DNA of 36,340 nt from positions 1-36,340 of the forward strand of contig CAYVKE010000015.1 of assembly GCA_964451935.1 (NCBI GenBank), written 5' to 3'. Origin of the DNA: CALFXN01 sp964451935 (lineage in GTDB: Bacteria > Synergistota > Synergistia > Synergistales > Aminobacteriaceae). Numbering within the stretch: the stretch's first letter is position 1; each line of letters begins with the position of its first letter. Positions 1-8,000 of the stretch are shown here, piece after piece. The position numbers were made by a program, and so were the translations under genes. The notes below the pieces were generated by a model that saw nothing but the letters and a program-made list of their open reading frames with translations, did no database searches and was not told where the DNA came from.

Positions 1-21
1 ATTTCTTCCGCGAATAACGGC

Positions 22-51
22 AAGCGCCCGGCGACCGCCGGGCGCTTTTTT
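22..51 (+). terminator. Rho-independent terminator of an upstream gene
   Basis: A perfect 10-bp stem (AGCGCCCGGC at 23-32 with GCCGGGCGCT at 37-46) closes a GACC loop and runs into six T residues at 46-51. The T run follows the stem only on the + strand, so it ends a rightward gene lying before the window. It also separates that gene from the leftward HD-GYP gene ending at 64. Confidence 0.9.
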
Positions 52-63
52 CGTCCGGCCCGG

Positions 64-1416
64 TCAGTCCAGGATGCGCCGGAGCGCTCCGCTTTCGTAC
101 AGCGCGTCGAGAGCGGCGACGACATCCGGGTCGAACTTGCCCAGCGCCGTTTCCCGGAAGTAGTTCATGACGGTTTCAAGCGGGAACGCGGGGCGATAGG
201 GACGATGGGACGACATCGCTTCGGCGACGTCCGCCGCAGCCAGGATCTTCGCTTCGGGGCGGATCGCGTCTCCCGCGAGTCCCGAAGGGTACCCCGACCC
301 GTCGATCCGTTCGTGGTGCTGCAGGACGATCTCGGCGAGCGGCCACGGGAATTCGATTCCGGACAGGATCTCGAAACCGGCCGTCGCATGGGTCTTCACG
401 ATCTCGAATTCCGTTGCGGAGAGCTTTCCGGGTTTGTCCAGAAGCTGCGAGGGAATCTCGACGTTGCCGATATCGTGGAGAAGCGCGGCGACCCTGATGG
501 ACTCCGCAGTGCTCTCGTCGACGCGCATCCGGGCCGCGAGCGCTTCCGCTATGCGCGCCGTCCGGCGCTGGTGTCCGGCCGTATAGGCGTTGCGTTTTTC
601 GATGATGCAGGAAAAGGCCGATATGATGCTGTCGAAGACGCCGCGAAGCCGCGCGTAGTTCTCCGCGAGGCGGCGTTCGGCTTCCTTCCAGAGGGTGATG
701 TCCGACGACACGGTCGCGAAGGAGTCGCGTTCCGGAGAGAAGACGGAAATTCGGAAGTGCTTCTGCAACGGCTGGAAATACGCGTCGAAGGCGAAGGGCT
801 GTCCCGTCGCGGCGACCTGGGCGTAAACGGACAGATACGGCGCTTCGCCCGCGCCGTAGAGTTCGGACGCGAGGGCGCCGATGGCGCGGCGTCTCGGAAT
901 GCCGAGGATGGCTTCGAATGCGGGGTTGACGTCGAGAAGCCTGTAGTCGACGGGGGCGCCGTTTTCGTCGCGGACGATGCGATGCAGGGCGACGATCTCG
1001 GACATGTGCTCGTAGAGGGAACGGAAGCGGTATTCGCCGGCGGCCAGCGCGTCCATCAGATTCCGCGTGTCCGTCACGTCGGTGCAGACGCCGAGGATGA
1101 GACGCTCTTCCCCTTCGTTCCACTCGATGGGCAGCCCCGAATCGACGACGCGCCGATAGGAGCCGTCCCGATGGCGGAGACGGTACTCCATGCGGATCGG
1201 GGTGTTGCTGCGGCAGGCGATCCGGTAGCTGTTCACACACGTTGCGCGGTCTTCCGGGTGGAGATCGTCGAGCCAGCCCCATTCGAGTTCGTCCTGAACC
1301 CGTCTGCCGGTGAAATCGAGCCGCGCCTGGTTCACGAACTCGCAACGGCCCTTTGTGTTCAGGATCAAAACCGGCAACGGAAGACTGTCGAAGGCGTCGT
1401 GATATTCGGGGGTCAT
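64..1416 (-). CDS. PAS-PAS-HD-GYP cyclic-di-GMP phosphodiesterase-like protein
   Basis: Predicted cytoplasmic sensor/output protein of 450 aa. Two PAS-like regions (about residues 5-120 and 130-245) precede a C-terminal HD-GYP domain (about 255-445). The metal-binding signature is intact: H282 in AGHQRR, HD at 314-315 in LLHDIGN, H367-H368, and DGSGYP ending at residue 377. HD-GYP proteins hydrolyse c-di-GMP to pGpG or GMP, so this one probably lowers c-di-GMP in response to a PAS-sensed cue. An in-frame ATG at 1431 would add five residues but has no ribosome site. The ATG at 1416 has GGAGGG seven bases upstream, so I chose it. It lies downstream of the chemoreceptor gene on the same strand with 62 bases between, which include a 13-bp hairpin. 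The pairing with a chemoreceptor suggests a motility or attachment role. The ligand of the PAS regions cannot be inferred. Confidence 0.9.
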   Translation of the reverse strand: MTPEYHDAFDSLPLPVLILNTKGRCEFVNQARLDFTGRRVQDELEWGWLDDLHPEDRATCVNSYRIACRSNTPIRMEYRLRHRDGSYRRVVDSGLPIEWNEGEERLILGVCTDVTDTRNLMDALAAGEYRFRSLYEHMSEIVALHRIVRDENGAPVDYRLLDVNPAFEAILGIPRRRAIGALASELYGAGEAPYLSVYAQVAATGQPFAFDAYFQPLQKHFRISVFSPERDSFATVSSDITLWKEAERRLAENYARLRGVFDSIISAFSCIIEKRNAYTAGHQRRTARIAEALAARMRVDESTAESIRVAALLHDIGNVEIPSQLLDKPGKLSATEFEIVKTHATAGFEILSGIEFPWPLAEIVLQHHERIDGSGYPSGLAGDAIRPEAKILAAADVAEAMSSHRPYRPAFPLETVMNYFRETALGKFDPDVVAALDALYESGALRRILD

Positions 1417-1423
1417 GCCGCAT

Positions 1424-1429
1424 CCCTCC
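1424..1429 (-). promoter_or_regulatory. Ribosome binding site deciding the HD-GYP start
   Basis: On the minus strand GGAGGG lies seven bases before the ATG at 1416. The site overlaps the alternative upstream ATG (1431-1429), which has no Shine-Dalgarno sequence of its own. Confidence 0.75.
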
Positions 1430-1436
1430 ATGAATC

Positions 1437-1470
1437 ATCGGGAGGGGAGTCCGTTCTCTCCCCTCCCGAT
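1437..1470 (-). other. 13-bp intercistronic hairpin between chemoreceptor and HD-GYP genes
   Basis: ATCGGGAGGGGAG (1437-1449) and CTCCCCTCCCGAT (1458-1470) form a perfect 13-bp stem with an 8-base loop, starting nine bases after the chemoreceptor stop codon. No T run follows on the minus strand. It may be a weak or factor-dependent terminator, or an RNA-stability element that uncouples the two genes. Confidence 0.6.
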
Positions 1471-1478
1471 GGAACATT

Positions 1479-3242
1479 CTATCTCGAACCGCTTGCGGGG
1501 ACCAGTCCCTGTCCCGTATGGTCGAGCCGGAACCTCGCGAGAAGATCCTGGAGGCGTTCCGCGCCGTTCGCCATGACCTCGGCTTCCTTTGCGACCCCTT
1601 CCGACGCTTTCGTCGTTTCGGTGGAGGCGTTGCGGATGGATTCCACCATTTCGACGATACGGACGGTCGCCTTGGAAATCGTGTCCATCGCTCCCGCCAT
1701 CTGCTCGCCCGAAGCCGCCTGCTCCTCCGCGACGGACGCCAGATTGTGGATGACGTCCACGACCTTGCCGATCGCGACGAGCCCCTCGCCGAGCTTCTTC
1801 TGCGAGACTTCCGCGCGTCCCAGCGCGCCGTTCATGATGGTTCCGGATTGCTGCGTCGCGGAGATCGAACTCTGCGCGTGCGACTGAAGCGATCCGATCA
1901 GCCGGGAGACCTGCTGCGACGCCTTGGCGGATTCCTCGGCGAGCTTGCGCACTTCGTCGGCGACGACGGCGAAGCCTCGTCCCGCGTCCCCGGCGCGAGC
2001 GGCCTCGATCGCCGCGTTGAGGGCGAGGAGGTTGGTCTGGTCCGCGATGGAGGCGATGACGGTGACGAATGAGGAGATCTCTTCGACGGAACCCGCGAGT
2101 TCCTGCATCTTTTCGATGCTCTCGCGGGATTTCCCTTCCACCGTGCGGATTTCGGCGATCACCGAACCGACGTTGTCGACCGCGTCCTTCGCCATGACGC
2201 CCACGGTCGTCCCGAAGTTCGCCCCCTCGGTTGCGGACTTCGCGGCGGTCTGCGTGCCGGACGCGACTTCCTGAATGCCCGCATTCGTCTGCTGGATCGC
2301 CGCGCTGTTGGACTCGGAGAGGTTCGTGACCTCTTCGATGGATCCCTTGACCTCTTCGATGGCGGCGTTCGTCTCCTGCGACAGGGCGGCGAGGTTCTCC
2401 GCCCCTCCGGAGATGGCGTCCGCGGTCTGCTTGATGAGCCGCATCGTGTCCGCCTGATTGTCGACCATCCGGGAGAGCGCGTTGCACAACACCGCGATCT
2501 CGTCGGAGCCCTCGTAGCAGAAATCGCCGCGGGAGACGGTCAGATCCCCGGCGCCGACGCGCTCCGCGAGTTCGACCGTGCGTTTCAGCGGGCGCGTGAT
2601 CATTCGCGTGATGACGAATCCGAGGGCGATCGAGAGGATTGCGGCGACGAGCGGAATCGCAATGAGAAGATTGGACGCCAGAGCCGCGTCCCGCGCGTTT
2701 TCGGCGTTATCCTGTTCCGCGACCTGGCGGGCGTGATCCCCCATGGCGGCGAAGCGGTCCGCGATGTCCTTCGCCAGCGGGGCGATCGCCTTGGCGTAGA
2801 GAACGTAGGCGTCGGCGGATCTGTTCTGGGCGACCAGGTCCAGAACGCCCATACGGCTTTCCTTGTACACGAGCAGCGTCTTTCGTATTTCGGCGAGATT
2901 GTCACGCGAAAAGGCGTCAAGCGCCGTCTTCGAGTACGCCTCAAGATTCGCGTAAAACGTTTTGACGGTGGCGTTCATGACGTCGAGGACGCTTTTCTTC
3001 TCTTCTTCTTTCGTCGCGAGCATCAGCGTGAGCATCAACTGTTCCATGTGCCGGTTGATGGTGCGGTTCTCCCCGAGGAGCTGGATCGGAACAAGCCGGT
3101 TGATGTAGAGATCGGTCGTTGTCGCCGTGCTTTTCCTGTTGAAATAATACCCGGTCGCGCTGACGCCGGCCATCAGCGCGAGCAGGAAGCCGAGCAGCAC
3201 GAACAGCTTGGTTCCCACGCGCAGTTTGCAGCAGAAATTCAT
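1479..3242 (-). CDS. Methyl-accepting chemotaxis protein
   Basis: Inner-membrane chemoreceptor of 587 aa. Membrane segments lie at about residues 13-33 and 191-212 and flank a predominantly helical periplasmic sensor of about 155 residues, most like a four-helix-bundle (4HB_MCP) module. A HAMP linker (about 213-265) and a long coiled-coil signalling domain follow. The conserved CheA/CheW-binding tip is near residues 396-436 (IADQTNLLALNAAIEAARAG, then RGFAVVADEVRKLA). Signals should pass to CheA via CheW, but neither gene is in this window. The ATG at 3242 has GGGAGGG seven bases upstream. A 120-base gap separates it from the response-regulator gene; it carries a near-consensus minus-strand -10 box and a 19-bp palindrome, so it may have its own promoter. 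Ligand unknown. Confidence 0.95.
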   Translation of the reverse strand: MNFCCKLRVGTKLFVLLGFLLALMAGVSATGYYFNRKSTATTTDLYINRLVPIQLLGENRTINRHMEQLMLTLMLATKEEEKKSVLDVMNATVKTFYANLEAYSKTALDAFSRDNLAEIRKTLLVYKESRMGVLDLVAQNRSADAYVLYAKAIAPLAKDIADRFAAMGDHARQVAEQDNAENARDAALASNLLIAIPLVAAILSIALGFVITRMITRPLKRTVELAERVGAGDLTVSRGDFCYEGSDEIAVLCNALSRMVDNQADTMRLIKQTADAISGGAENLAALSQETNAAIEEVKGSIEEVTNLSESNSAAIQQTNAGIQEVASGTQTAAKSATEGANFGTTVGVMAKDAVDNVGSVIAEIRTVEGKSRESIEKMQELAGSVEEISSFVTVIASIADQTNLLALNAAIEAARAGDAGRGFAVVADEVRKLAEESAKASQQVSRLIGSLQSHAQSSISATQQSGTIMNGALGRAEVSQKKLGEGLVAIGKVVDVIHNLASVAEEQAASGEQMAGAMDTISKATVRIVEMVESIRNASTETTKASEGVAKEAEVMANGAERLQDLLARFRLDHTGQGLVPASGSR

Positions 3243-3273
3243 TGCACACCCTCCCTTGTCGGACGTTCTTCTT

Positions 3274-3292
3274 TTCCGGAATTATTCCGGAA
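3274..3292 (-). promoter_or_regulatory. 19-bp palindrome in the chemoreceptor leader
   Basis: TTCCGGAAT and ATTCCGGAA are separated by one base, giving a 19-bp dyad about 32-50 bases before the chemoreceptor start. Near-symmetry continues outwards (CTTC at 3271-ward, GAAG at 3293-ward) with a two-base offset. It could be an operator or a leader hairpin (7-bp stem, ATTAT loop); there is no adjoining T run on the minus strand. Confidence 0.45.
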
Positions 3293-3331
3293 GAAGAGAC
3301 GGCAGACAAGCTTTACGCCCTAATCGCCGCG

Positions 3332-3337
3332 ATTATG
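3332..3337 (-). promoter_or_regulatory. Possible -10 box for the chemoreceptor gene
   Basis: CATAAT on the minus strand matches five of six -10 consensus bases and lies about 90 bases before the start codon. No convincing -35 box was found. The implied leader would contain the 19-bp palindrome. Confidence 0.3.
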
Positions 3338-3362
3338 TCCGCAAACGCCGGACTTTTCGCCA

Positions 3363-4064
3363 TTAAACGTCATGACGCGTCTTCATCAGACGGTAATGAT
3401 TGACGGGCCGTCCCGTTGAGCGGTATTCGAACTCGACGACGATGCGTCCCGTCTGGGTCAGGTGGGCGATGTAGCGGCGCACTGTGGATTGCGAGAGGCC
3501 CGTGCGCTTCACGATTCCTTCCGAAGAGAGCGCGCCGGAGTCCCGGAGCGCGTCGAGAACGCTCTGAAGCGTGGCGTCCTGGATGCCCTTCTGCAGGAGG
3601 GCTCCGCTGTTTCCCTGCGCAAAGGCGAACACGACGCCGTCCACAAACTCCTGGGTCAGTCTGGAGGCCCGGTCGGCGTCGTCCATGGAGCGCCGGAAGT
3701 CCTTGAATCCGGCGAGGGCGGTCGAAAACCGCTCGAACGAATACGGTTTGACGAGATAATCGAGCACGCCGAAGCAGAACGCCTTACGCAGAAATCCGCT
3801 CCGGTCGCCGGACGTCAGGACGATGACATCTCCTTCGTATCCCCGGAAGCGCAGTTGTCGCAGCGCTTCCAGTCCGTCCATTCCGGGGAGGAACAGGTCC
3901 AGCAGGATCAGGTCGACGCCGCAGCAACGCGTGAAGGTTTCGAGCAGCGTCGCCCCGTCGGAGACCCGTCCCGCGACCTCGAATCCGTCCAGGCAGGAGA
4001 GGAATTTCTCGTTGATGGAGAGCACCATCGGATCGTCCTCGCAGAGAAGCACCCGATACCGCAT
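3363..4064 (-). CDS. CitB/DcuR-like response regulator
   Basis: A 233-aa response regulator. The receiver domain (about residues 3-118) has the acidic pair in CEDDP, phospho-acceptor D56 in DLILLDLFLPGMDG, T84 in VLTSGD, and K106 in VKP. The C-terminal helix-turn-helix (about 170-225) contains TGLSQSTVRRYIAHL and resembles the CitB/DcuR/DctR family, which usually controls organic-acid transport and metabolism. Its ATG lies one base after the stop of the hybrid kinase gene, so the two are almost certainly co-translated, and D56 is the likely end point of that kinase's phosphorelay. Targets cannot be read from sequence. The divergent promoters at 9370-9531 or the two TRAP operons are candidates by position and family respectively. 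Confidence 0.92.
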   Translation of the reverse strand: MRYRVLLCEDDPMVLSINEKFLSCLDGFEVAGRVSDGATLLETFTRCCGVDLILLDLFLPGMDGLEALRQLRFRGYEGDVIVLTSGDRSGFLRKAFCFGVLDYLVKPYSFERFSTALAGFKDFRRSMDDADRASRLTQEFVDGVVFAFAQGNSGALLQKGIQDATLQSVLDALRDSGALSSEGIVKRTGLSQSTVRRYIAHLTQTGRIVVEFEYRSTGRPVNHYRLMKTRHDV

Positions 4065-4065
4065 C

Positions 4066-5790
4066 CTATTCCACCCTTTCCCCTGCGGAGTCCGTCTCTT
4101 CCCGCATTGTGCGCGCTATGGCGATCGCCTCGTCGAGACGCGGCATAAGGGCCGAAAGGATCTCTTCGGCCCGATCCGCCCCGTCCTCGACCGCCGCCCG
4201 TTCGGCCTGTTCGGCAAGATCCGCGCAGGCGTAGAGGTCCAGATATCCCGCGCTGCCCCGGATCCGGTGACACAGCAGCGCGATCTTTTCGAGATCGTGT
4301 TTTTCCCGGGCCTCCTCGAGATCCCGTCGCAGGATGGTGATCCCGGAGAGGAACGTGTCGAGCAATCGCAGGAAGAATTTTTCGTCCCTCCGCAGAACGG
4401 ATGTCGTCCCGGAGTCCGGGGCGCCGTGCATCCGGAGGGGCCGTTCCTTCAACAGCTCGCGGAGCGTATCGAAGAGCGTCTCCGGCATGACGGGCTTCGA
4501 CACGTAGGCGTTCATGCCCGCGGCCAGACAGCGTTCGCGGTCTCCGTCCATCGCGTACGCTGTCAGCGCGACGATGAATGTCTTCCGCCCGCGGACGGCG
4601 TCGATCTTCCGCAGTCCCTGTCCGGTCTGGAATCCGTCCATTCCCGGGATCTGGATGTCCATGAGGACGAGGTCGTACGGGGCGCGTCCGTGGAGGGCTA
4701 TGGCTTCCGGTCCCGATGACGCCGTTTCCACCGTCCACGCCGTGTCTTCGAGGTATCCCGAGATGACCGCCTGACCGAACGGATCGTCGTCGACGACGAG
4801 AACGCGGAGGCGTTCGTGGAAGACCGAGTCGCAGGGAGGGACGTTTCCGTCGCCTGATACGATCGCGTCCGTGTGTTCCGCGAATGTGCAGCGGACGGAA
4901 AATTCGACCCGCGTCCCGCTTCCGGGTTCGCTCGAGATGTCGATGCGCCCTTTCATGGCCTCCGCGAGGCGCTTGCTGATCGCGAGTCCGAGTCCGGTCC
5001 CCGAATACTGCTTCGAGGGGGAAACGTCGAGCGGGGAGAAGGGGTTGAACAGCGACGACAGCCTGGCCGGATCGATCCCCGGGCCGGTGTCTTCGACGGC
5101 GAATTCCAGGTCCGTGCCGTCGGGGAACGTTTCGCCGGGTTCCACCCGAAGCGATACGCCTCCCGTTTCCGTGAACTTCACGGCGTTGCCGAGGACGTTC
5201 AGCAGGATCTGCCGCAGGCGCAGCGGGTCGCAGCGGATCCAGTCGGGCGTCTCCGGGTCCGCGCGCATCGTGAGGCGAAGTCCCTTTCGCGACGCATCGG
5301 GGCGGACGATGTCGAGCACCTCCTGCAAGAGCGTGGGCAACAGGAAGACTCGGCCGCGTATGTCCATCCGGCCGGCTTCGATCCGCGAATAGTCGAGAAT
5401 GTCGCTGACAAGCTCCATCAGGTGCCCGGAGGAGATCTTTATAGCTTCGAGCGCCTTGCGGATTTTGGGGTCTCTCGTATCCCGAAGCGCCAGAATCGTC
5501 ATGCCGATGATGGCGTTCAGCGGCGTGCGGATCTCGTGGCTTATGTTGGACAGAAACTCCGACTTCGCCGCATTCGCGCGTTCGGCCGCGTCGCGCGACG
5601 TTCGGAGCACCTCGCCGAGGATCGCGTTTTCGCGGATCTCCTCCTCCAGCAGGCGGATAGTCCGATTGAGGGCCAGGGTGCGTTCCTGGACGCGCTGTTC
5701 CAGCGTTTCGTTGAGTTCGCGGGTCAGGCGTTCGCGTTCGGTCGGTCCCGCGTCCGGCATGCCGTCGGTCGCATCGTCCGGGTCGTTCAT
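4066..5790 (-). CDS. Cytoplasmic hybrid histidine kinase with receiver and HPt domains
   Basis: A 574-aa hybrid kinase in this order: N-terminal coiled coil (about 18-80), HisKA with H85 in SNISHEIRTPLN, HATPase with N202 (N box), DTGPGID (234-240) and GTGLGL (264-269), a receiver with D378 in LMDIQIPGMDG and K432, and a C-terminal HPt with H508 in CHRIRGSAG. A full four-step relay H85-D378-H508-D56 of the adjacent regulator is therefore encoded. There is no membrane segment and no recognisable sensory domain, which is unusual; input may come from a partner through the coiled coil. The ATG at 5790 overlaps the stop of the DUF2298 gene (ATGA), and GGAGGGAG lies upstream inside that gene. The open frame extends much further upstream but encodes no recognisable protein there. 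Confidence 0.92.
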   Translation of the reverse strand: MNDPDDATDGMPDAGPTERERLTRELNETLEQRVQERTLALNRTIRLLEEEIRENAILGEVLRTSRDAAERANAAKSEFLSNISHEIRTPLNAIIGMTILALRDTRDPKIRKALEAIKISSGHLMELVSDILDYSRIEAGRMDIRGRVFLLPTLLQEVLDIVRPDASRKGLRLTMRADPETPDWIRCDPLRLRQILLNVLGNAVKFTETGGVSLRVEPGETFPDGTDLEFAVEDTGPGIDPARLSSLFNPFSPLDVSPSKQYSGTGLGLAISKRLAEAMKGRIDISSEPGSGTRVEFSVRCTFAEHTDAIVSGDGNVPPCDSVFHERLRVLVVDDDPFGQAVISGYLEDTAWTVETASSGPEAIALHGRAPYDLVLMDIQIPGMDGFQTGQGLRKIDAVRGRKTFIVALTAYAMDGDRERCLAAGMNAYVSKPVMPETLFDTLRELLKERPLRMHGAPDSGTTSVLRRDEKFFLRLLDTFLSGITILRRDLEEAREKHDLEKIALLCHRIRGSAGYLDLYACADLAEQAERAAVEDGADRAEEILSALMPRLDEAIAIARTMREETDSAGERVE

Positions 5791-8000
5791 GGCGATCGTC
5801 TCCCTCCGTCTCCGCCGCGCGCCGGGGAAATGCGGAGAATCTCCGTGTTTCCCGAGCGGAAGACCGTTTCCCCGAGAGAATGCAGCACCGCTTCCTTCAT
5901 GTTCGGGAAGCGGTTGCGCTCCCGTTCCCCGATGATGAGGTACTCCACGCGGTACGCGTCCAGGATCTTCCGCGCCGCGTCGGGGGAGGCGGCTTCGTAG
6001 ACGGCGCGAACGTCGGCGCTCCGTTTTTGCGGGATGTCCGCCGAGCCGCGCCAGAGCCATTCGTGCGCGAACCATCCGAGCACGGTGGGAAGCCCGGTCG
6101 CCATGGAGACGCGACCGAAGAGCGTGTAGCTGTCCCCGTCGGACTCCAGGACGACCGGAGCCCCCCGGACGTTGTCGTTCAGCCACCTGATCGCGGCACG
6201 GTCCTCGGGCGGCAGGAACGCGAGCCCGTCGAGCTTCCTGTAGGTCGCAAGCGTCGGGCGCGCGTAGAAGCCGTTCATCGCCTTCCAGGGGTAGGTCATC
6301 GGGAGCACGGCGACGCAGCCGAACAGGAGCGCGAGCGCCCCCTTCTTCCACCCCGACGCAGCAGCGGGAAGGCGGAAGGCCGCATACGCCGATACGAGCG
6401 CGAGCAGCATGAACGCGTGATAGGTCAGCTTGAACATCGTGTTCGAGCGGTGGTAGGTGGTTCCGTAGATGTCCTTCACATAGATGAGTTCGGGCAGAAG
6501 GACGAGAAGCGCCCCCGCGACCGCGAGGCCGAGGACGAAAAGGTCCTTCGGATTGTGCCGGGTCAGCAGAGCGGCGATGCGCCCCGTCCCGTTGCGGCGC
6601 CGGAGAATCGCGACGCTGCGCGCGATCAGGAAGATCAACAGGCATGCGGCGAAGAAGCCCTGATACCCCCAGAGCACGGCGAGCTGCCAGAGCGGACTTC
6701 TTGAAAGGGCGGCGTGGACGCCCTGCGTGATGTTGACGAAGCGCAGCGTGAAGGGGAGACTCAAGCCCACGGCGCACGCCGCGACGACAGCGGCGGCGGC
6801 GAGCCCCTCGACCGCCGACCGGAGCGTCGGCCGGACCCGGAGCCGCGCGAGGAGCATGCTTCCTGCCGCAACGCCCGTGACGATCGGAAAGTCCCACGAG
6901 TTCGTCATCCAGATGACCGACAGGAGCGGCGCGAGAAGCCATTCGACGGGGCTGATCCGGAAGGACCGCAGCGAAGGACCGCGGGGCTGCCCGTGACCGG
7001 CTTCGCGCCGGGCGGCGAGGATCGCGGCCAGGCAGCAGGCCAGGGCCGTCAGGACGATGGGGATGTCGAGAACGTGCCCGTGGAGGTCCGAGACGACGAA
7101 GGAGTAGACCGGGAATTCGTGGATCGTCCGGTCGTCCGTCTCCTTCGGATAGTAGCCGATGAAGCGCGTGGCGTCGGGGTAGTGGTAGGGTTTGAGTTCC
7201 ATCGAGACGAGTCCGCGCTCCTTCGCGGCCGGCAGCAGATCGCCGAAGATGAAGCCGTGAAGGTTGCCGCCGAGCGCGAGCAGGCAGGCCGCGAGCAGAC
7301 CAGCGAGCGTCGCGACGCGCGACCTGTCGGAGGAGAACCGGGCGATCAGGTTCGACCCCAGCGAATAGGCGAGCGTGAACGCGAGCGCGAAGAGCGTCGC
7401 CATCATGAGGTTGTAGCCGACCTCGGGGGGGACGCCCGTCAGCCGGATCATGAAGGCCGTCAGGTAGTGGCCGAAGTAGTAGTAGTTGATCGGTTCCCCG
7501 GTGAGCCACATGTCGACCGGGGGCATGATGTCCGTCCGCAGCGCCGCGTTGACGAAGCCGAAGTCCATGAATTTCTCGAGCCCTTCGATGTCGGGCCGGA
7601 AGCTCCGGACGAACGTCCACCCGACGAGACAGACGAGGAACAGATATTCCGTGGTCAGGACCGTCGACGCGGACGGCAGGGCCGGACGCAGGCGGTCGCG
7701 TCGAACGGCCGGGAGCACGGCGAGCGAGAGGAGGCCGAAAAGAGCGACGGAGATGATCGCGGAAGCGCGCGTGAACGGGTACAGTCCGAGGATGGACGCG
7801 AGAAAGACAAGGAGCGCGGGAAGCACCCATCCGATCACGCGCGCGAACGGGTACCCCCTGTCGGGAAGGCCGCCCAGGAAAAAGCGCGTGAGCGGCGTCG
7901 CGATCGCGCCGAGCAGGACGATCGTCCCCCACCATTTCAGGAAATGCATTCCGTATTCGCTCAGGAAGAGCGACTGCAGGAGCGCCGGGTAGTCCGTCAT
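5787..8000 (-). CDS. DUF2298-family polytopic membrane protein
   Basis: A 737-aa integral membrane protein with many hydrophobic segments (about a dozen). It carries two family hallmarks: PDIEGLEKFMDFGFVNA (136-152) and the tyrosine-rich motif NYYYFGHYL (172-180), followed by a conserved SDLHGHV. These identify the DUF2298 (YYY-motif) family, whose members resemble GT-C type glycosyltransferases; no reaction is established. The hydrophilic C-terminal portion after the last hydrophobic run is about 180 residues and is probably extracytoplasmic. Start choice: the ATG at 8000 overlaps the stop of the upstream oxidoreductase gene (ATGA). An upstream in-frame start would add a basic, proline-rich tail lying wholly within that gene and is unlikely. 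Glycan-related neighbours (galE, GtrB-like) support a role in envelope sugar transfer, which is inference. Confidence 0.85.
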   Translation of the reverse strand: MTDYPALLQSLFLSEYGMHFLKWWGTIVLLGAIATPLTRFFLGGLPDRGYPFARVIGWVLPALLVFLASILGLYPFTRASAIISVALFGLLSLAVLPAVRRDRLRPALPSASTVLTTEYLFLVCLVGWTFVRSFRPDIEGLEKFMDFGFVNAALRTDIMPPVDMWLTGEPINYYYFGHYLTAFMIRLTGVPPEVGYNLMMATLFALAFTLAYSLGSNLIARFSSDRSRVATLAGLLAACLLALGGNLHGFIFGDLLPAAKERGLVSMELKPYHYPDATRFIGYYPKETDDRTIHEFPVYSFVVSDLHGHVLDIPIVLTALACCLAAILAARREAGHGQPRGPSLRSFRISPVEWLLAPLLSVIWMTNSWDFPIVTGVAAGSMLLARLRVRPTLRSAVEGLAAAAVVAACAVGLSLPFTLRFVNITQGVHAALSRSPLWQLAVLWGYQGFFAACLLIFLIARSVAILRRRNGTGRIAALLTRHNPKDLFVLGLAVAGALLVLLPELIYVKDIYGTTYHRSNTMFKLTYHAFMLLALVSAYAAFRLPAAASGWKKGALALLFGCVAVLPMTYPWKAMNGFYARPTLATYRKLDGLAFLPPEDRAAIRWLNDNVRGAPVVLESDGDSYTLFGRVSMATGLPTVLGWFAHEWLWRGSADIPQKRSADVRAVYEAASPDAARKILDAYRVEYLIIGERERNRFPNMKEAVLHSLGETVFRSGNTEILRISPARGGDGGRRSP

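Noticed and set aside
205..1887. A 560-codon open frame on the + strand opposite the HD-GYP and chemoreceptor genes
   Set aside because: It is the antisense of genes with clear domains; composition is Arg/Gly/Asp-rich shadow sequence with no motif, typical of high-GC third positions.
4066..7935. A single 1289-aa kinase with a long N-terminal extension
   Set aside because: The extra 700 codons are an out-of-frame reading of the DUF2298 gene; the ATG at 5790 with its ribosome site and ATGA overlap marks the kinase start.
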